NCBI GenBank assembly: GCA_038501195.1
Contig: JBBPUQ010000010.1
Span: 1,753,501 to 1,817,500 of the forward strand
Source of the DNA: Nemania diffusa
Taxonomy: Eukaryota; Ascomycota; Sordariomycetes; Xylariales; Xylariaceae
Reading direction: 5' to 3'
DNA: 64,000 nucleotides
Positions 1 through 11,693 of the stretch are shown here, one piece after another (positions within the stretch are counted from its first letter, which is position 1; the number at the start of each line of letters is the position of its first letter). A model generated the notes under the pieces. That model was not told where the DNA came from. It searched no databases and worked only from the letters and a program-made list of their open reading frames with translations. The position numbers and the translations under genes are program-made.

Positions 1-1245
1 AAACAAGGAAGTATGGTCTTCCCCGAAGCCTTATAATTTAGCGATTACTATCATATAAACTAACGATAGAATATAGGATATTTCTTACCTAATGACTCGG
101 TGAGGCTTTGAATTGACAGTTCTCTGGAATCTAAAAGCTAATGCCTATCCTAGGCAGAACAAGAACGACTTGGTATGTAATTGGGCTTCCATAGGCTCAT
201 TTAATCAGTGCTAATTGCCCTTTAGATCTACAACATCAGCTTTTCTGTCTCACAATAGGAGGGAAGCTCAACACATGTCCGCTTCCAGAAACCCCCAAAA
301 GAGTGTTGGATATCGCCACAGGTTGGAGCCGCCTGCTTCGTATTGTCTAATTGTTCCCGCTAACATGATCCAGGCACCGGAATCTGGGCGATAGAATTCG
401 GTCTGCTATCTCACTGAGATTACTCAAGACAGCATGTTCTAACATCTTGTACAGCTACTCAACATCCTGACACCGAGGTCGTTGGCACAGATCTCAGTCC
501 CATTCAGCCTCATTAGTGCGCCATCTCCATGATATTATGTGGTGTGCTGGTAGCAACAGTAACTAACGCCACTCTCCAGCCTGCCGGAAAACTGTAGCTT
601 CGAGATAGACGATGCGGAGGACGAGTGGACATACAACGATAAATTCTCGTTTATTCATGGCCGCGCATTGATGAGCTGTTTTGACGACCCGAGTAGAGTC
701 GTCAAGCAAGCATTCGAAAACCTTGAGCCCGGCGGGTTCATTGAATTCCAGGACGCCCTGTTCCCCATGTACTGGGTCGGCGAGCCTCCGAGGCAGTCGG
801 CACTGTATCGGTGGAACGAGCTGTTGATGGAAGGAGTGAGGAGGATTGGGCGGTCCTGGAGCAACGTCGTCAACTACCCGAGGTATTTCGAGGAGGCAGG
901 GTTCGAGAACATAGTTGAGCGGCGGTTCTATTGGCCAACTTCGCCGTGGGCCAAGGGTAAGTACTTCAAGACAGTCGCCATGTATTTCCAGGAGGACATG
1001 ATCTCGGGGTTGGAAGCTATCAGCATGAAGGTACTACAAGCAACAGGCATGACACCTACCGAGATCCAAGATTTCTGCGAGGAAGTCAAGGTCGATTTTA
1101 GAGATACCAATCTACATGCATACCTTACAGTGTAAGTTGGAAACCCCAAGCACTGATGGGACTAAGTCCTAGGATACGAACAGTTAGCTAACTCGTTCTC
1201 TGTAGGTCATACATTTATGCGCGCAAACCCTTGGATAAGCCATAA
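1..1245 (+). CDS. SAM-dependent methyltransferase, 5'-truncated by the window edge
   Basis: Class I methyltransferase of the large fungal 'methyltransferase-domain' (UMTA/LaeA-like) group; the substrate cannot be predicted. Joining exons at <1-10, 77-99, 154-172, 226-321, 374-400, 455-515, 580-1131 and 1206-1245 gives one open frame. It carries the family landmarks in order: a YFLPND block, LDLQHQLF, the SAM-binding motif I (VLDIATGTGIWAIEF), DLSPIQP, CSFEIDDAEDEW, then the helical C-terminal half, ending at TAA 1243-1245. All seven introns are 52-74 nt with GT...AG ends, and two exons are only 23 and 19 nt. A continuous frame of 155 codons at 668-1135 is just the main part of exon 7 and runs into the last intron. 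The first exon(s) lie before the window. Family assignment is firm; the small exons rest on conservation recalled from the family. Confidence 0.88.
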
Positions 1246-2350
1246 TAGAGATATATTAATATCGATACACCGAGTAGAAACATCTCCATGAATGATGATG
1301 CAACGTCTCCATGTCTCAGTAGTAAGTAAAACATATACTTAACGATTTAGTATCGCAATCCACAATTACAGTTGTTTTCATGCCGCCGAACCTCACATAC
1401 TGTTTCATGAAAACCTCGAGGTCTATAATGAATTCTACATTTGTTGTTAAACTCATATTGGGAATCAAAAGGCCCCAAATTCTCCTTATGGACACTTCCG
1501 CAGCATAAGCCGCCAGGATATCTTGTCGTAGCCCGCTAGTCCGCCCTGTTTTAACGATGATTGACCGACAATACTCTCCTCGCTTACAAATGCTGTTTTC
1601 AAGACTGTGCCGCTGTCGCTCACCGCAACTACTATCGATCAACCGGACCCAGCCGAGGTCAACTCGTCTTGTGTTGAATATGTACGTTGTGTTCAATATC
1701 GATAGTCACATAGTATTAGTAATTGAGTTGAATACAGGCCCCCTCTAACCCAAACGTTCAAGCGATGAATTTAATTGCATTATTGGTGCAAAAAACGTGA
1801 GGATGAATAGTAGGAACTGAGAGCTTCGCATAACTAACCCGACGCGAGCAAATATGTATTGGTTCACGTGCATTCTGCATAGGTATATAGATAAGTGAGA
1901 TGACAACCCGGGGATGGGTAATAATTGATGCTCCGAGAACTGCCCTTTGAATTATTTGGTAGTGGTGACTTGTATCGCGGACATAACGGGCATAAACCCG
2001 CCCAGAAATCCCTGGTAGCTTGTACGTCCCTCGTCCTAGGACCCAGTCTCTGTTCCCTCGCTATCCCGCTCCAGAAAGTCGTTATCCCGGCTGCGGCGGG
2101 AGCTGGCGGCGGGGTCCGTTTATACCGCAGGGGAGCTGAGTTTGTCCGTTCTTGACGCCTCCTAGACTATGTTTAGATATATGCAGTATTCCTAGATAGC
2201 TACTGGGAAGGATTCTGACATAGGATCCAGCAGACATCTGATCAAGATTATAAGAAGAGCACCAATTCGCCTGTTTATCGAGTGTTACTTCACCATCAGC
2301 TCCCAGTCTCTAGCCATCCTACTCTATCTTTTCTGTTACACAAGGTTTAA
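1246..2350. other. Intergenic region
   Basis: Unique-looking sequence between the methyltransferase and the hydrolase. Open frames at 1316-1696 (-) and 1925-2155 (+) show no recognisable domain, no supporting splice pattern and no promoter-like sequence that I can see; I treat them as chance. Confidence 0.5.
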
Positions 2351-2369
2351 AATCTACTCGAAGTAGATT
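2351..2369. promoter_or_regulatory. Short palindrome upstream of the hydrolase gene
   Basis: A perfect inverted repeat, AATCTACT-cga-AGTAGATT, sits 64 bp before the start codon at 2434 and just upstream of the TATA box. Its symmetry and position suggest a binding site for a dimeric transcription factor. That is inference from symmetry only. Confidence 0.3.
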
Positions 2370-2390
2370 GACTTAAAGCGATACATCGAT

Positions 2391-2400
2391 CTATATATAG
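2391..2400 (+). promoter_or_regulatory. TATA box of the dienelactone hydrolase gene
   Basis: CTATATATAG lies 34 bp upstream of the ATG at 2434 and is followed by a CACACA-rich leader, which implies a very short 5' UTR. Confidence 0.55.
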
Positions 2401-2433
2401 GAATCCCCTCCCTCACACACACACGTATACACA

Positions 2434-3351
2434 ATGTCGTTCAGCTCGTGCTGTCTTAAGACGTTCACCTGGGACGGCACGCCGACGGGCAAGGAGGTCA
2501 AGCTCGCCAACAACAACAGCTACGTGACGGGCGACAACAAGGAGGCGGCGGTGCTCTTCATCCACGACCTCTTCGGCTGGAAATACAACAACGTGCGCCT
2601 GCTGGCCGACCACTACGCGCGCGAGGCCGACGTCACCGTCTACGTGCCCGACTTCTTCGGCGGCTGGGTCGTCGACTACAAGCTCGTCGAGGAGGACCAG
2701 TTCGACAAGATCGACCTCGCCGGCATGGCCAAGCTGAACTCGCGCGAGATCCGCGGCCCCGAGAGTAAGTTTCCACGTTTCACTAATTTTCTAAACGGGG
2801 AGTGACGCTGCGAGAAGCCTCGTCTGGTTGGCGTTGGAATATCATAGTAATTTCTTATGGTCCCTTCCATGCTACCTGAGACATACACACCTCGTGCTCG
2901 AGATATAGATAGTTAACTAATGCGGCACGTCGCAGTGGAGGCCTGCGCCAGGGCGATCAAGGCCGAGCACGGCTTCAAGCGCCTCGGCGCCATCGGGTTC
3001 TGCTACGGCGGCTGGGCCGTGTGCCACCTCGCGTCCAAGGAGCGCGCCGCGCCGCTCGTGGACGCCATCTCCATGGGACACCCCTCGTGGCTGACCAAGG
3101 ACGACGTGGCGAACCTCACCGTCCCGCTGCAGATCCTGGCCCCCCAGCACGACCACTCCTTCCCCACGGAGCTCAAGCTGTACACCTTCGAGACCCTGCT
3201 CGGGCTCAACCTGCCGTTCGAGTACGTCCACTACCCCGACATCATCCACGGCGGGCTCGTGCGCGGCAGCGAGAGGGTCGCGAAGGAGCGCGAGGCTATG
3301 GCGGCTGCGAAGAACTCGGCCGTTGCTTGGTTTAGGCGTTTCTTGCACTAG
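2434..3351 (+). CDS. Dienelactone hydrolase family protein (alpha/beta hydrolase)
   Basis: Two exons, 2434-2764 and 2936-3351, split by a 171-nt GTAAGT...CAG intron, give about 248 residues, the usual length for the family. The alpha/beta-hydrolase triad is visible: nucleophile Cys133 in GFCYGG, Asp183 in APQHDHSFP and His215 in IIHGG. The N-terminal half has AAVLFIHDLFGW and the VPDFFGG block. The family hydrolyses dienelactones and related cyclic or linear esters in aromatic-ring catabolism, but many fungal members have no known substrate. No signal peptide is seen, so it is probably cytosolic. The exons are strongly G/C-ending at third codon positions, unlike the A/T-rich flanks and intron. 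The start is fixed by the TATA box 34 bp upstream and the MSFSSCCLKTFTWDG beginning. Confidence 0.9.
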
Positions 3352-4475
3352 GATGGGTGGATATATAATAGATAGAGAGACCTCTATCTGTTAGGACGTT
3401 GCGGCCTTGTTAGATACAAATGAATATGAGTAATGAGATATGAATAGCTTCTAGCTCTTTCGTAGACTAGCTAATGACTTATCACGTAATCCGTTTGTCT
3501 TTTATACATTCCTAAATCTCTTGAAATACATCTCAAACTATCTCAATCGCTTTCCCTTCATATAGTTTACGAAACTCGCTGTGAGCTACATATTTTCTAG
3601 GTGCATGGAATAATTAGAGCAGGCTGAGAAGGGTTCTAAGGGGATTGGAAGGCGTTGTCACGGATCAACTACATGCAGCTATATCACTTTTCGCCAGCTT
3701 AGTTCTCAACTACCCATCTACTCCCTTATTTAAGCCCTCACATAGATAACTGAAATCTGCGTAGGCATGATTGTTTAGCACGGCAGGGGTAATCATCTAT
3801 TGAGTTGATAGCTTAGATAGTAAAGTAGTCCTCGGACTTCGGACAACTCATCGAGCCCAACCCCTATCTCACCACTTATCCCATTCCACATCCCTACAGC
3901 ACCATCACGGAATCAATCCTGTTTGCCGATTTTCCATTTTCTCAGTCCCGCATTATTGATTATTATTATTTTTCCATCCCATGTGTGCGCCCCATAAGTG
4001 CGAGCGCCTCCTGCTCAACCCCGCAGTCCGACATGAGTTCCGCAAAGAAGATCGAATGCGGTTGGTTTTACCGGCTCAACTCCGGTTTACAGACAAACTC
4101 GCCTCAAAACGAGGATAGTGTACACATACCCATTGCTGGAGGGTTGGAAGCAGCGATTTCCATCTTCACAAGAACCCGTAGGTCCTAGTCTATCATTAGT
4201 CCCCCTTCCCGTCGTGTCTGTGAATGCAAACGGAACCTATTCCCCAACCTTGCTAGCGTCTAGTTATTCCGTATTGGTCGGTTGCAGGGAGATAATTCAT
4301 GAGATTCCGCAATAGATATGTGTGTTTCTTTGTTATTCGCATCGGTAGGTCTTAGGTGAGGTTGGATTACCGGAGTCTCCTGCGCGATGTGGGTGTGCCT
4401 TCTCAGCGACCCACTGACCTATGCTATTCTGAGAATTGGGAGAGAAGGGAGGATGGGTTCGGCCGCAGAGCTGGT
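3352..4475. other. Intergenic region
   Basis: No gene recognised. It contains a short (TTA)n tract near 3955-3970 and small unsupported open frames. I see no repeat shared with the rest of the window. Confidence 0.45.
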
Positions 4476-4646
4476 TTATAGAGGCCGAAAAACTCTTAGC
4501 AGTGCTAAGACACATATTGGCGCGATGACTAGAATCCCGAATGTCACGGTGTCTTGTGCGGAAAGGTAGTCTAGGGCTGCGGTCATGAGAGGAGCCACCA
4601 CCAGCTCTCGCACGAGAACGTAAAGTATAAAGGATAAAGGGAGCAT
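4476..4646 (-). CDS. Possible small membrane protein, hypothetical
   Basis: A 56-codon frame from an ATG in good context (preceded by AAAAA) to a TAA. It is dominated by two hydrophobic stretches, about residues 3-22 and 29-52 (VTFGILVIAPICVLALL). It could encode a small two-helix membrane protein or be a chance frame. The open frame extends upstream to 4724 without hydrophobic content, so I prefer the internal ATG. I do not recognise the family. Confidence 0.25.
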   Translation of the reverse strand: MLPLSFILYVLVRELVVAPLMTAALDYLSAQDTVTFGILVIAPICVLALLRVFRPL

Positions 4647-4724
4647 TTTTTCTCTTTTCTTTTGTTCGTCTTGGTTGTGTTCAAAGGTAGGATATGGCAG
4701 AACACAGGAGACGACGTTTATCAA

Positions 4725-5697
4725 GTTTTTATATACGAACCTCTTTCCCCTTTTACTTCACCTGGGAGAATATCTTAGGGCGTGCTATCGAAGTGTAGAG
4801 ACAAGTCGCCGCCTCGCTCTAGAATGTTCGTAGTTTTGGACAAAGCGAGATAAACCTAGATGCAGCACGTAGAAACACTCGCTTTAAGTATCCCAAAAGA
4901 GGACAAAAAGTGATGGGACTAGAAGAAACCTCAAGATGTTGATTCATACTCATTTCTAATTCCCCTTTTGCTATAGAGTCATGGCAGTTTAACCGACACA
5001 ATATAATCTGAGGGTCCCTCAAAGCCCCTTCCTTTGTAACTAAGGACTTAAGGCTTCCTGCAGCGAATAGGAGATATCAACTATAGCTTTAATACACATG
5101 AACTTTCTCGATTAGGCTGGTCCGATCTTGTCTTCTTACGTAGTTTGACCTGGTGCTTTGAACAAGGACTTCTGGAACATGCCTGACTGAACTTAATATT
5201 GACGGCCCTTTTCGAGGCTGGTCCTTCTTCTAAACGTATTGTCTAGCATTGGATCTGAGGCCTGGGAGCTGTGGGTATTATCATCCTATCTACATCAGTA
5301 TGGATTGCACTAGCAATGATTCCTAGAATGAAGGCCAATCATTTTCTCTCCTGGGCTAGTAAGTACGTCGGAGTTGTCGTCTTCTGCAAAGCTACTGGTA
5401 GGTGCTTTAACACGAGAGGTATACAAGCTGTCGGAATTCAAAAACACGGCTTCTAAACTTGATTTAGATATGAACTAAATGATGCCCTTGAATACCTAGG
5501 GCGAGTATCACGTCGAAAAATATTTCGCATTATCTATCTACGTGATGAAGACGTAACATGCAAGCGATCCTTCCTGCCGATAAGTTGAGTCCCCAAGAAT
5601 GCTCCCGCGCCCATGAAATTGGGTATCTCGCATGCCAACTTGATATAAAAAGAGGAATTAATGTAAGACGTTGCTAAATGCCCGTCCCCTAAACGTT
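4725..5697. other. Intergenic region
   Basis: Downstream flank of the FHIP-like gene (minus strand). No supported gene; a 61-codon frame at 5271-5456 has no visible features. Confidence 0.45.
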
Positions 5698-8600
5698 TTA
5701 TGCGAACCTAACCTCATTGAACAACCCAGCTCGTACCTGTATCAAACTAGTAAGTTCAAGGAGGAAGGACTGATAGACAATGACATTGGTAATAATGTGC
5801 GATACAGAGGCCTCCTTCTCCTGGGAGGATGACTGCAGCTCAAGATTCTCCTCGATTTCATCCTCATCGGCAGCAACCTGGGCCTCTGTCGGGTCAATGT
5901 CATCATCCGCTTCCTTGTTATCGATGCGTTCTAGGTTCTCGTTTCTATTTGGTTCGCTCCGGCTAAAGTCAAGTGGTATTGGCTCCACTGCTAATTTAGG
6001 TAAACCAACTCTTTGGGTCAGAATTCCCTGGTCGACAGCCGCAAAGGCAGCAACCTGACTTGCCACAGGGTTACCACCGCCACCTAGGCTTGAGTCATCA
6101 TGACTGCTAGGTGAAAATGATCTAGCCAACCCTTTTCTACTAGGGCTGTCATGATTTAACGGAAATTCCTTCGGAGGGACAGGAATGGGATTGGATGTTG
6201 GTGTTGTAGCTCTCGGACCTGCAGATTTTGAAGACCCAGTGCCGGTGCTACGCATAGCTTCTTTTCGTCCATGGGGGCTACGTGACCGACTCGGAGTACC
6301 AAATTCCGACAATATCCTCTGAAATCCGCCAAATGCACTAGGTCGTGCGGGTGAGGCTGATCGAGACCCTCCGTGGCTTGATGACTCGGCGGCTGCAGCT
6401 CCGGCAATAGAGCCGATTGCGGCATTTTGTAGATTGGGTATAATAGCATCAGCCGTTTGAAAGGCTTCGCGGCGCTGTTGCATTAGCTCGTCAAATCTTG
6501 GGATTGACTCTCGAAAGGCCACAACTTGGTCTGCGAGTTTCTCCAAGACCACTAGAATTCGAGGTAGACTCGAAGGCTGCCATTTGGGCCGACGGCGACA
6601 TCTGCTAATTGCTTGTAGCTTCTCGATTTCTCTGAACGCCTTCGATGCCGGATCGGGGACGGGAGAGGGGGGTTCGTCAGAATCCTCGTCAAACACGTAT
6701 TTCCTAGGATGGCGTAGAAGCCAGCCCTCTATCGCAATGTATCCACAGACTGCTAAATCTAGTAATGTTTCAGTAGCTGAGAGATTTGTTTCCACGGGAT
6801 TGATGAAAAATTGCTCTATGATATCAAGTAAATTATGCAAAAGAGGGTCTTCGGGGCTCAACGTATGTGGCGGGACATCGCGAGGTGCTCCAGGTAGGCT
6901 ATCAGGTATGGCAGGGAGTTTATGATTGTGCGTTGACACTTTTGGAGCCACAAGCTTCAAAGAACAGGGGTGGCCCTCTACTCGAGTCATAGTGTCCTTT
7001 AGAATATTGTCGTATACCTCGTCGAAATTATCTTGGCCACCTACTATACCGGCGAGTGTCATGAGGAAATCGACTTCTTGCTGATGAGCGCCCATAGTTC
7101 TATGTGACATGTTGGGATCAACGCCTTCGGTATGGAGGAGCGTCACAATAGCATAGCGATGATGCCGCTTAAGAATTGTCGCTACTAGCTGTATAGTGAC
7201 GCATACTGTTTGGTCATTTTCCGATTTTAGACACGAGTGGATTAAGTCGACCAGGTTGAATAGTAAGGGCGAGTAGCTCGACTCCATCTTCGATGCCATC
7301 ATACTGGCTAGATCCATGGACTTTCGTTTTCTAGCAGCGCTGACAGCAGGCTCGGAAAAGCCTTGCGAAGATCCATCTGTGGTGGGAAGAGCAAGCAAAT
7401 AATGAAGAATTAAATTGATCATGTCTGGATGATCTAGTGATTCCAAGATGCGACGTAGGTAGGTAAGAACGGCCACCGATGACCCTCCGTCTACATCGGA
7501 AGACTCTAGAAGCGACGGATACCTAACAATATTAGTAACTTTCTCGGGGGTCGCGGGGTTAGGAACCCACAGTAGCTGCTGCAAGAAAATGATCTGGAAA
7601 TGTTCGAGCAGGGTGGATTTGACCTCGACAGATCGGCAATGGTTGAGCACATCTTGCCAAAATAGGAGGTGAGACAAGAAGGTATCCATATGCAGCTGGT
7701 AGTCGGGACTGCACGAGCTGACAATCTCAAACGTCGTGGTTGGGTGCTCGTAGTCAGAAAAGGCCAACACGGGCGGTAGACCCTGTGGAGGGTGGTCAAT
7801 GACAAGCTTCCGACTAAGCTGACTATACAAGGCCCCTAGGCCAGTTGCCATAAGAGTAGAGAGGTCGCTTTCGACAATCCACTGCTCCAAGTCCACGCTG
7901 TTGGAAGCAGCCTCGATAATGTATAAGAGTCCCGTGCGAGCGAAATCGCCTACCCTACCCTCATGATGGATATAGTCCATCAGGAGATAGAAAAGCGGGA
8001 AGTCTTGTTTCTGTGTTCTGCCAGCGAACTTTTCCCTCTCGTCCTTGAACTTGTCATCTTGCGTGCTAGAATCCGTATGAATCTTGAACCAAGCGGGCAG
8101 GATCTCGGGCTCGAGCCTAATCTTGGTGGTGATATTAAAAGCCAGTTCGATCACTTTGACCTCGGTGTCGAGGCCCAGACGAATGCTGTTGGCGCCGGTG
8201 ATGCGGACAAGCAGGTTGGTCAAGCTTGCAGAGAAGGCATCGTTCTCTACGAAGGACTCCTCCTCGCTCTCGATGAGGCTGGCAAAGAACAGCACGGCCT
8301 CCTTGATAATCCATTCATTGTATGAGGTGGTAGCGATCTTAGCGATGGGGATGTAGATCTGCTTCGTGGCAGCGAAGGAAATACAAGGGTGCGGCAACGG
8401 TCGGCGGGACTCCTCGGCGAGGATGTTGGTTAGCTCTTGAAGACGGATCTCGAGGGTTTCAGCGGCGTCGACGTCGTTGGCGAGATTGGAACAGTTGCGC
8501 CAGATTTGCTAGAAAACGCGACCGGCAACCAGGTCAGCGGATGAGGCCCGAGATTATGGCGCCCGAACCCGTGGATACGGATCACGGCGATCAGAGAGAG

Positions 8601-8911
8601 AAGGAGCGGGAGCGAGAATAAGAACAAGAGCGGTACCAGAAGTTGGCTATATTCCTTCTCGAAACGCTGACGGCGTTTAATGGGATCTCTCGCGGCATCC
8701 TTGGCAGAAGTCTTGGAGGACAACGGCGTGTTCGCTATGAGGCGCGACCACTAAAGCAACAGCATCCATTTAGTCAGCATAAATAGCCAGCAGCACACGA
8801 TGCATGACAAGGTAAAGATCGGGTTGAACAACGGCGACAAAGAGCTTCGTCTGGGAGATCTGGGAGGTCTGGGAAGTCTAGGAGGGGGTTTTATTGACTG
8901 ACAAAATCCAT
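5698..8911 (-). CDS. FHIP/RAI16-like protein (FTS-Hook-FHIP complex subunit)
   Basis: Four exons on the minus strand (8911-8903, 8750-8637, 8508-7571, 7522-5698) encode about 961 residues. The start is a tiny 3-codon exon MDF joined to WSRLIANTPLSS, the conserved family beginning. The N-terminal two thirds is the RAI16-like helical region (SYNEWIIKEAVLFFASLI, FPLFYLLMDYIHHEGRVGDFAR, GGSSVAVLTYLRRILESLDHPD). A Ser/Pro-rich, probably disordered linker follows at about residues 700-800, then the conserved tail FLLELTSLIQVRAGLF before TAA. In filamentous fungi the FTS-Hook-FHIP complex links dynein to early endosomes for hyphal transport; that role is inferred from family. The 48-nt intron at 7570-7523 is a multiple of three without an in-frame stop, so an unspliced reading wrongly keeps 16 codons. 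Confidence 0.88.
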
Positions 8912-9201
8912 TGTGACTCGGTAGACATCTCATCTCTGTAGGTTGTAGGTTTCTAGATACTTTGAAAGAAACACAGGAGCTATGAAGAAGAGTAGACAGC
9001 GACGGCGACGGCGGCGTGGTGTGTTGCTCCCAGCGCATGAATCTATTCAAGCCTGATGTTTGAGATGGCTCCTCAGAGTGATTAGCCGGGCTCGGGTTCG
9101 GGACACCCCTACCAATGCAACACAAGGACTTAGGTATGTCCCGAGGACAAGGTTAGGTACCTGGCTTGGTAGGTAGGTACCTAAAGTACCCTAGGTACCT
9201 A
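8912..9201. other. Promoter side of the FHIP-like gene and GGTACC-rich stretch
   Basis: Upstream region of the minus-strand gene. From about 9150 to 9201 the sequence is built of TAGGTACC/GGTACCTA words in both orientations next to the TIR element, a low-complexity pattern also seen after the element's right end (about 9619-9695). An open frame at 8751-9125 (-) overlaps the first intron and upstream region of the FHIP-like gene and is not supported. Confidence 0.4.
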
Positions 9202-9620
9202 CCTATAGGGGGGAACCCGTTTTTAGGACACGCTGTTGACAGTGCTGTTAGCTGTATTTTTATCCCTATACTGAAGGGCTAGTCCAACAGTCTGGAGTGC
9301 CGGCTGGTTTACTTCAGTTTTAGTCTTTTCGACATATACTCTGTTATATCATACGCAGTGTTACAAAAAAACAAAATGTTATAATAACGTTATAATAATG
9401 TTATAATATAAATAAAAAAAACTTTTTTAGCTTTATTTTTAAAAAACAACAAGTATAACTAAAGCAAAATAGCAGTTTTAGTGTAGCAATAAAAACTTGT
9501 TATATAGTTACTATAACGCTATTGTACAATGCATATAACAGAATAACTGAAAAACCGACAGGGCGACGTAGAAAACACGCAAGTTCTAACGTGTCCTAAA
9601 ACCGGGTTCCCCCCTATAGG
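9202..9620. mobile_element. Short terminal-inverted-repeat element (MITE-like)
   Basis: 31-bp inverted repeats at 9202-9232 and 9590-9620 match at 30 of 31 positions; each starts CCTATAGGGGGGAACCCG when read inward. The 419-bp element has an A/T-rich core with repeated GTTATAATAA words and no coding potential, as expected of a non-autonomous DNA transposon. The outermost bases are palindromic (CCTATAGG), so the exact end is ambiguous; a TA target duplication would fit a Tc1/mariner-type element, but this is inference. Confidence 0.75.
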
Positions 9621-9985
9621 TACCAGTAGGTACTCTGTAATGCAGACCCATTGGAACATTGGAAGTCTCCTGTTGGGTGGGGACCGGTACCTACAGTGGT
9701 AGGGGCCTATCTAAGTGGCTAGCAGTGGCATATGCAGGTTACCTAACCCTCTACTCCATGGAATCTTAGGTCACTTCGCACTTGATTGATAACTTAAAAA
9801 GTCGACCTACAGGCTATTTCTAATTTTTAAAAGGAAAAGCAAAAGACGCATATATTATGAGGTAAATGCTTATCCAAGAGATCTCGTATTAACATACCAA
9901 GAGATGTTACATTGGCTAAACCTCTGCATACGTGCTAGTGCTTCATTTTTGTAGTATATTTACTACTATGTAGTACAAGGTACCT
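9621..9985. other. Intergenic region
   Basis: Contains more GGTACC words up to about 9695 and no gene. It ends at the first of two diverged direct repeats. Confidence 0.4.
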
Positions 9986-10168
9986 TATCAGAGGAGAAGG
10001 ACACAGAGTTAACAGAAGTGCTGTAGCAGCTAGGAAGAAGGGTGTAATGTAGGGCTCAATAGAAAGATCCATTAATTCCTGACCTTCTAGATAGGGGGCC
10101 AAGGTCCCTTATATAGCCAAATCTGTAGATACAACCACCCTATAGGGTCTGGTCACTTTATCACCTGA
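9986..10168 (+). repeat. Diverged direct repeat, copy A
   Basis: This segment aligns along its length with 12851-13046. Both begin TATCAGAG and share GGGCTCAATAGA, CCTGACCTTCTAGAT, AGGTCCCTTATATAG and CTTTATCACCTGA in the same order and orientation. CTTATATAG looks like a retroelement TATA box and TATCAGAG resembles the copia-type initiator-Met primer site, so these may be LTR-retroelement remnants. Class is not proven. Confidence 0.65.
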
Positions 10169-11693
10169 TTAGGTAGATTTAAAGTTTACTTCGCTCCCTG
10201 GCATTAATCCAAGATAGGGGTCAGTTTACATGTTTTGAGATAGGGTAAAATTCCCCAAAGGAGAGTTAAGAAAATGTAGCAGCTATGTTAGTTATCCTCG
10301 TAAAGAGCATACAAAAGCGGGAGGTTGTACCAACTTATCCTATGGCATCATACTACTGTTCGCTCCTTAATCCTAACTCTATTGACGATTAATAGCTTCT
10401 TTTTCCTGTTATCTTCTATTGCAACGTCTCTCACAGCTGTATTGTTAAAACCTCTAAGAATAAAGCTCTAAATCACTCTTCCCTCCGTAGATCTTCTCAC
10501 GAATATAGCTAAAACCCAAATCGCCATCTTAGATAATTAAGTTATTCAGCAAGTCGCTCTATTCACACTGAATTATATTTAATACGTTAATCTTCTAGAT
10601 AATATACTAATTTTCAGATCGAGCTCTAGTCTTGCTAAGATACAGCATACTAGTTTACAATCCTGCAATTTATCTCCTCCATGGCTAGCATGACATAGTA
10701 CCAAGTATCTTAGTGTTTCCGCAAGCACAACGGTCTAGTCTATGTTTATGTTCCTAGAAAATGGGGGGATGAGAAACAAAGAAGTCATTGTGAGACTAAA
10801 ATTGACGCACTAGAGGACAAGGGCGGTGTTTGGTAGCATCTACCACCTGTTTTCAAATTAAAATGACTATTCGTCCCATTGCTTTACCTACTGCCATGAC
10901 CGTTCAGACTCCCGCCTCAGTTGTACGTCCATAGTGTTAGCAAGATAATACCATGTATGGGTCACGAAAGTTGGAAAAACAAATAAGTGAGACGATTTGC
11001 TTAAATCAAGTAGCATAGTGATAATGGTTATGGCCTCATAATTTATCTCTATACTAGTCCATATACCAGCAAATAAATCCACCCGAGATGCTTAAATCAG
11101 CAGCAGATTAGAAGATCTTCTTTCTTTGATTCCCATACCATCTCTAAGTAGCCAGGAGTTATTTATTATCTGCATGAGGGAGTCCTTTACGATACCCTCG
11201 GCCATGAACATGTAGCTTACTATTCTCATGCTGGTTGGCGTCTTGAATATTGGCCCCCTTTGAGCTTGGGTTTGTATTCTGGTATATCATTTTGTTCTCG
11301 CGGGTATAGTAGCAGTGCTAAGCTCATCAACATATTCTTTGATGAATCAGTAAATAGCTTGAAAGAAAGAGAAACGCTAACGACCGCTTTGAGAAACTGC
11401 ATTATAGAAATTCATTTTAGAACAATAGACTAGATCTTCGTTTCCTTAATAACAATGTTTAGGTCATCTTCGTACGGGCTCAAAGACAAAAAACGACCCA
11501 AAAGGAAACAATGAAAACAGGAATATAGTTTTGAGATAACTAAGACGAATATATAATTATACTACTTAGGAGAAAGAGCACCAGTTTTTTCTCTAAAGCC
11601 TTGCTTTCCGATTCTCTTATCTTGAGCAGAACTGAAGGTAGCCCTTACCTATGGTTACGTGCCTATCCTTCAAACCAGACCCGCAATATTGTC
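10169..11693. other. Intergenic region between repeat A and the 254-residue gene
   Basis: About 1.5 kb of moderately A/T-rich sequence. No reverse transcriptase, integrase or gag-like frame is visible, so if the flanking repeats are LTRs the body has been lost or replaced. Confidence 0.4.

Noticed and set aside
1316..1696. 126-codon minus-strand frame
   Set aside because: No recognisable motif, no splice or promoter support; plausible chance frame in intergenic DNA.
4465..4515. TCGGCCTCTATA(A/G)ACCAG shared between 4470-4490 and the dehydrogenase exon near 13795-13812, suggesting a gene fragment
   Set aside because: Only about 18 bp match; similarity does not extend with consistent spacing, and such a match is expected by chance in 64 kb compared with itself.
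8751..9125. 124-codon minus-strand frame upstream of the FHIP-like gene
   Set aside because: Overlaps the deduced MDF first exon (in another frame), first intron and promoter; low-complexity Ser/Pro composition.
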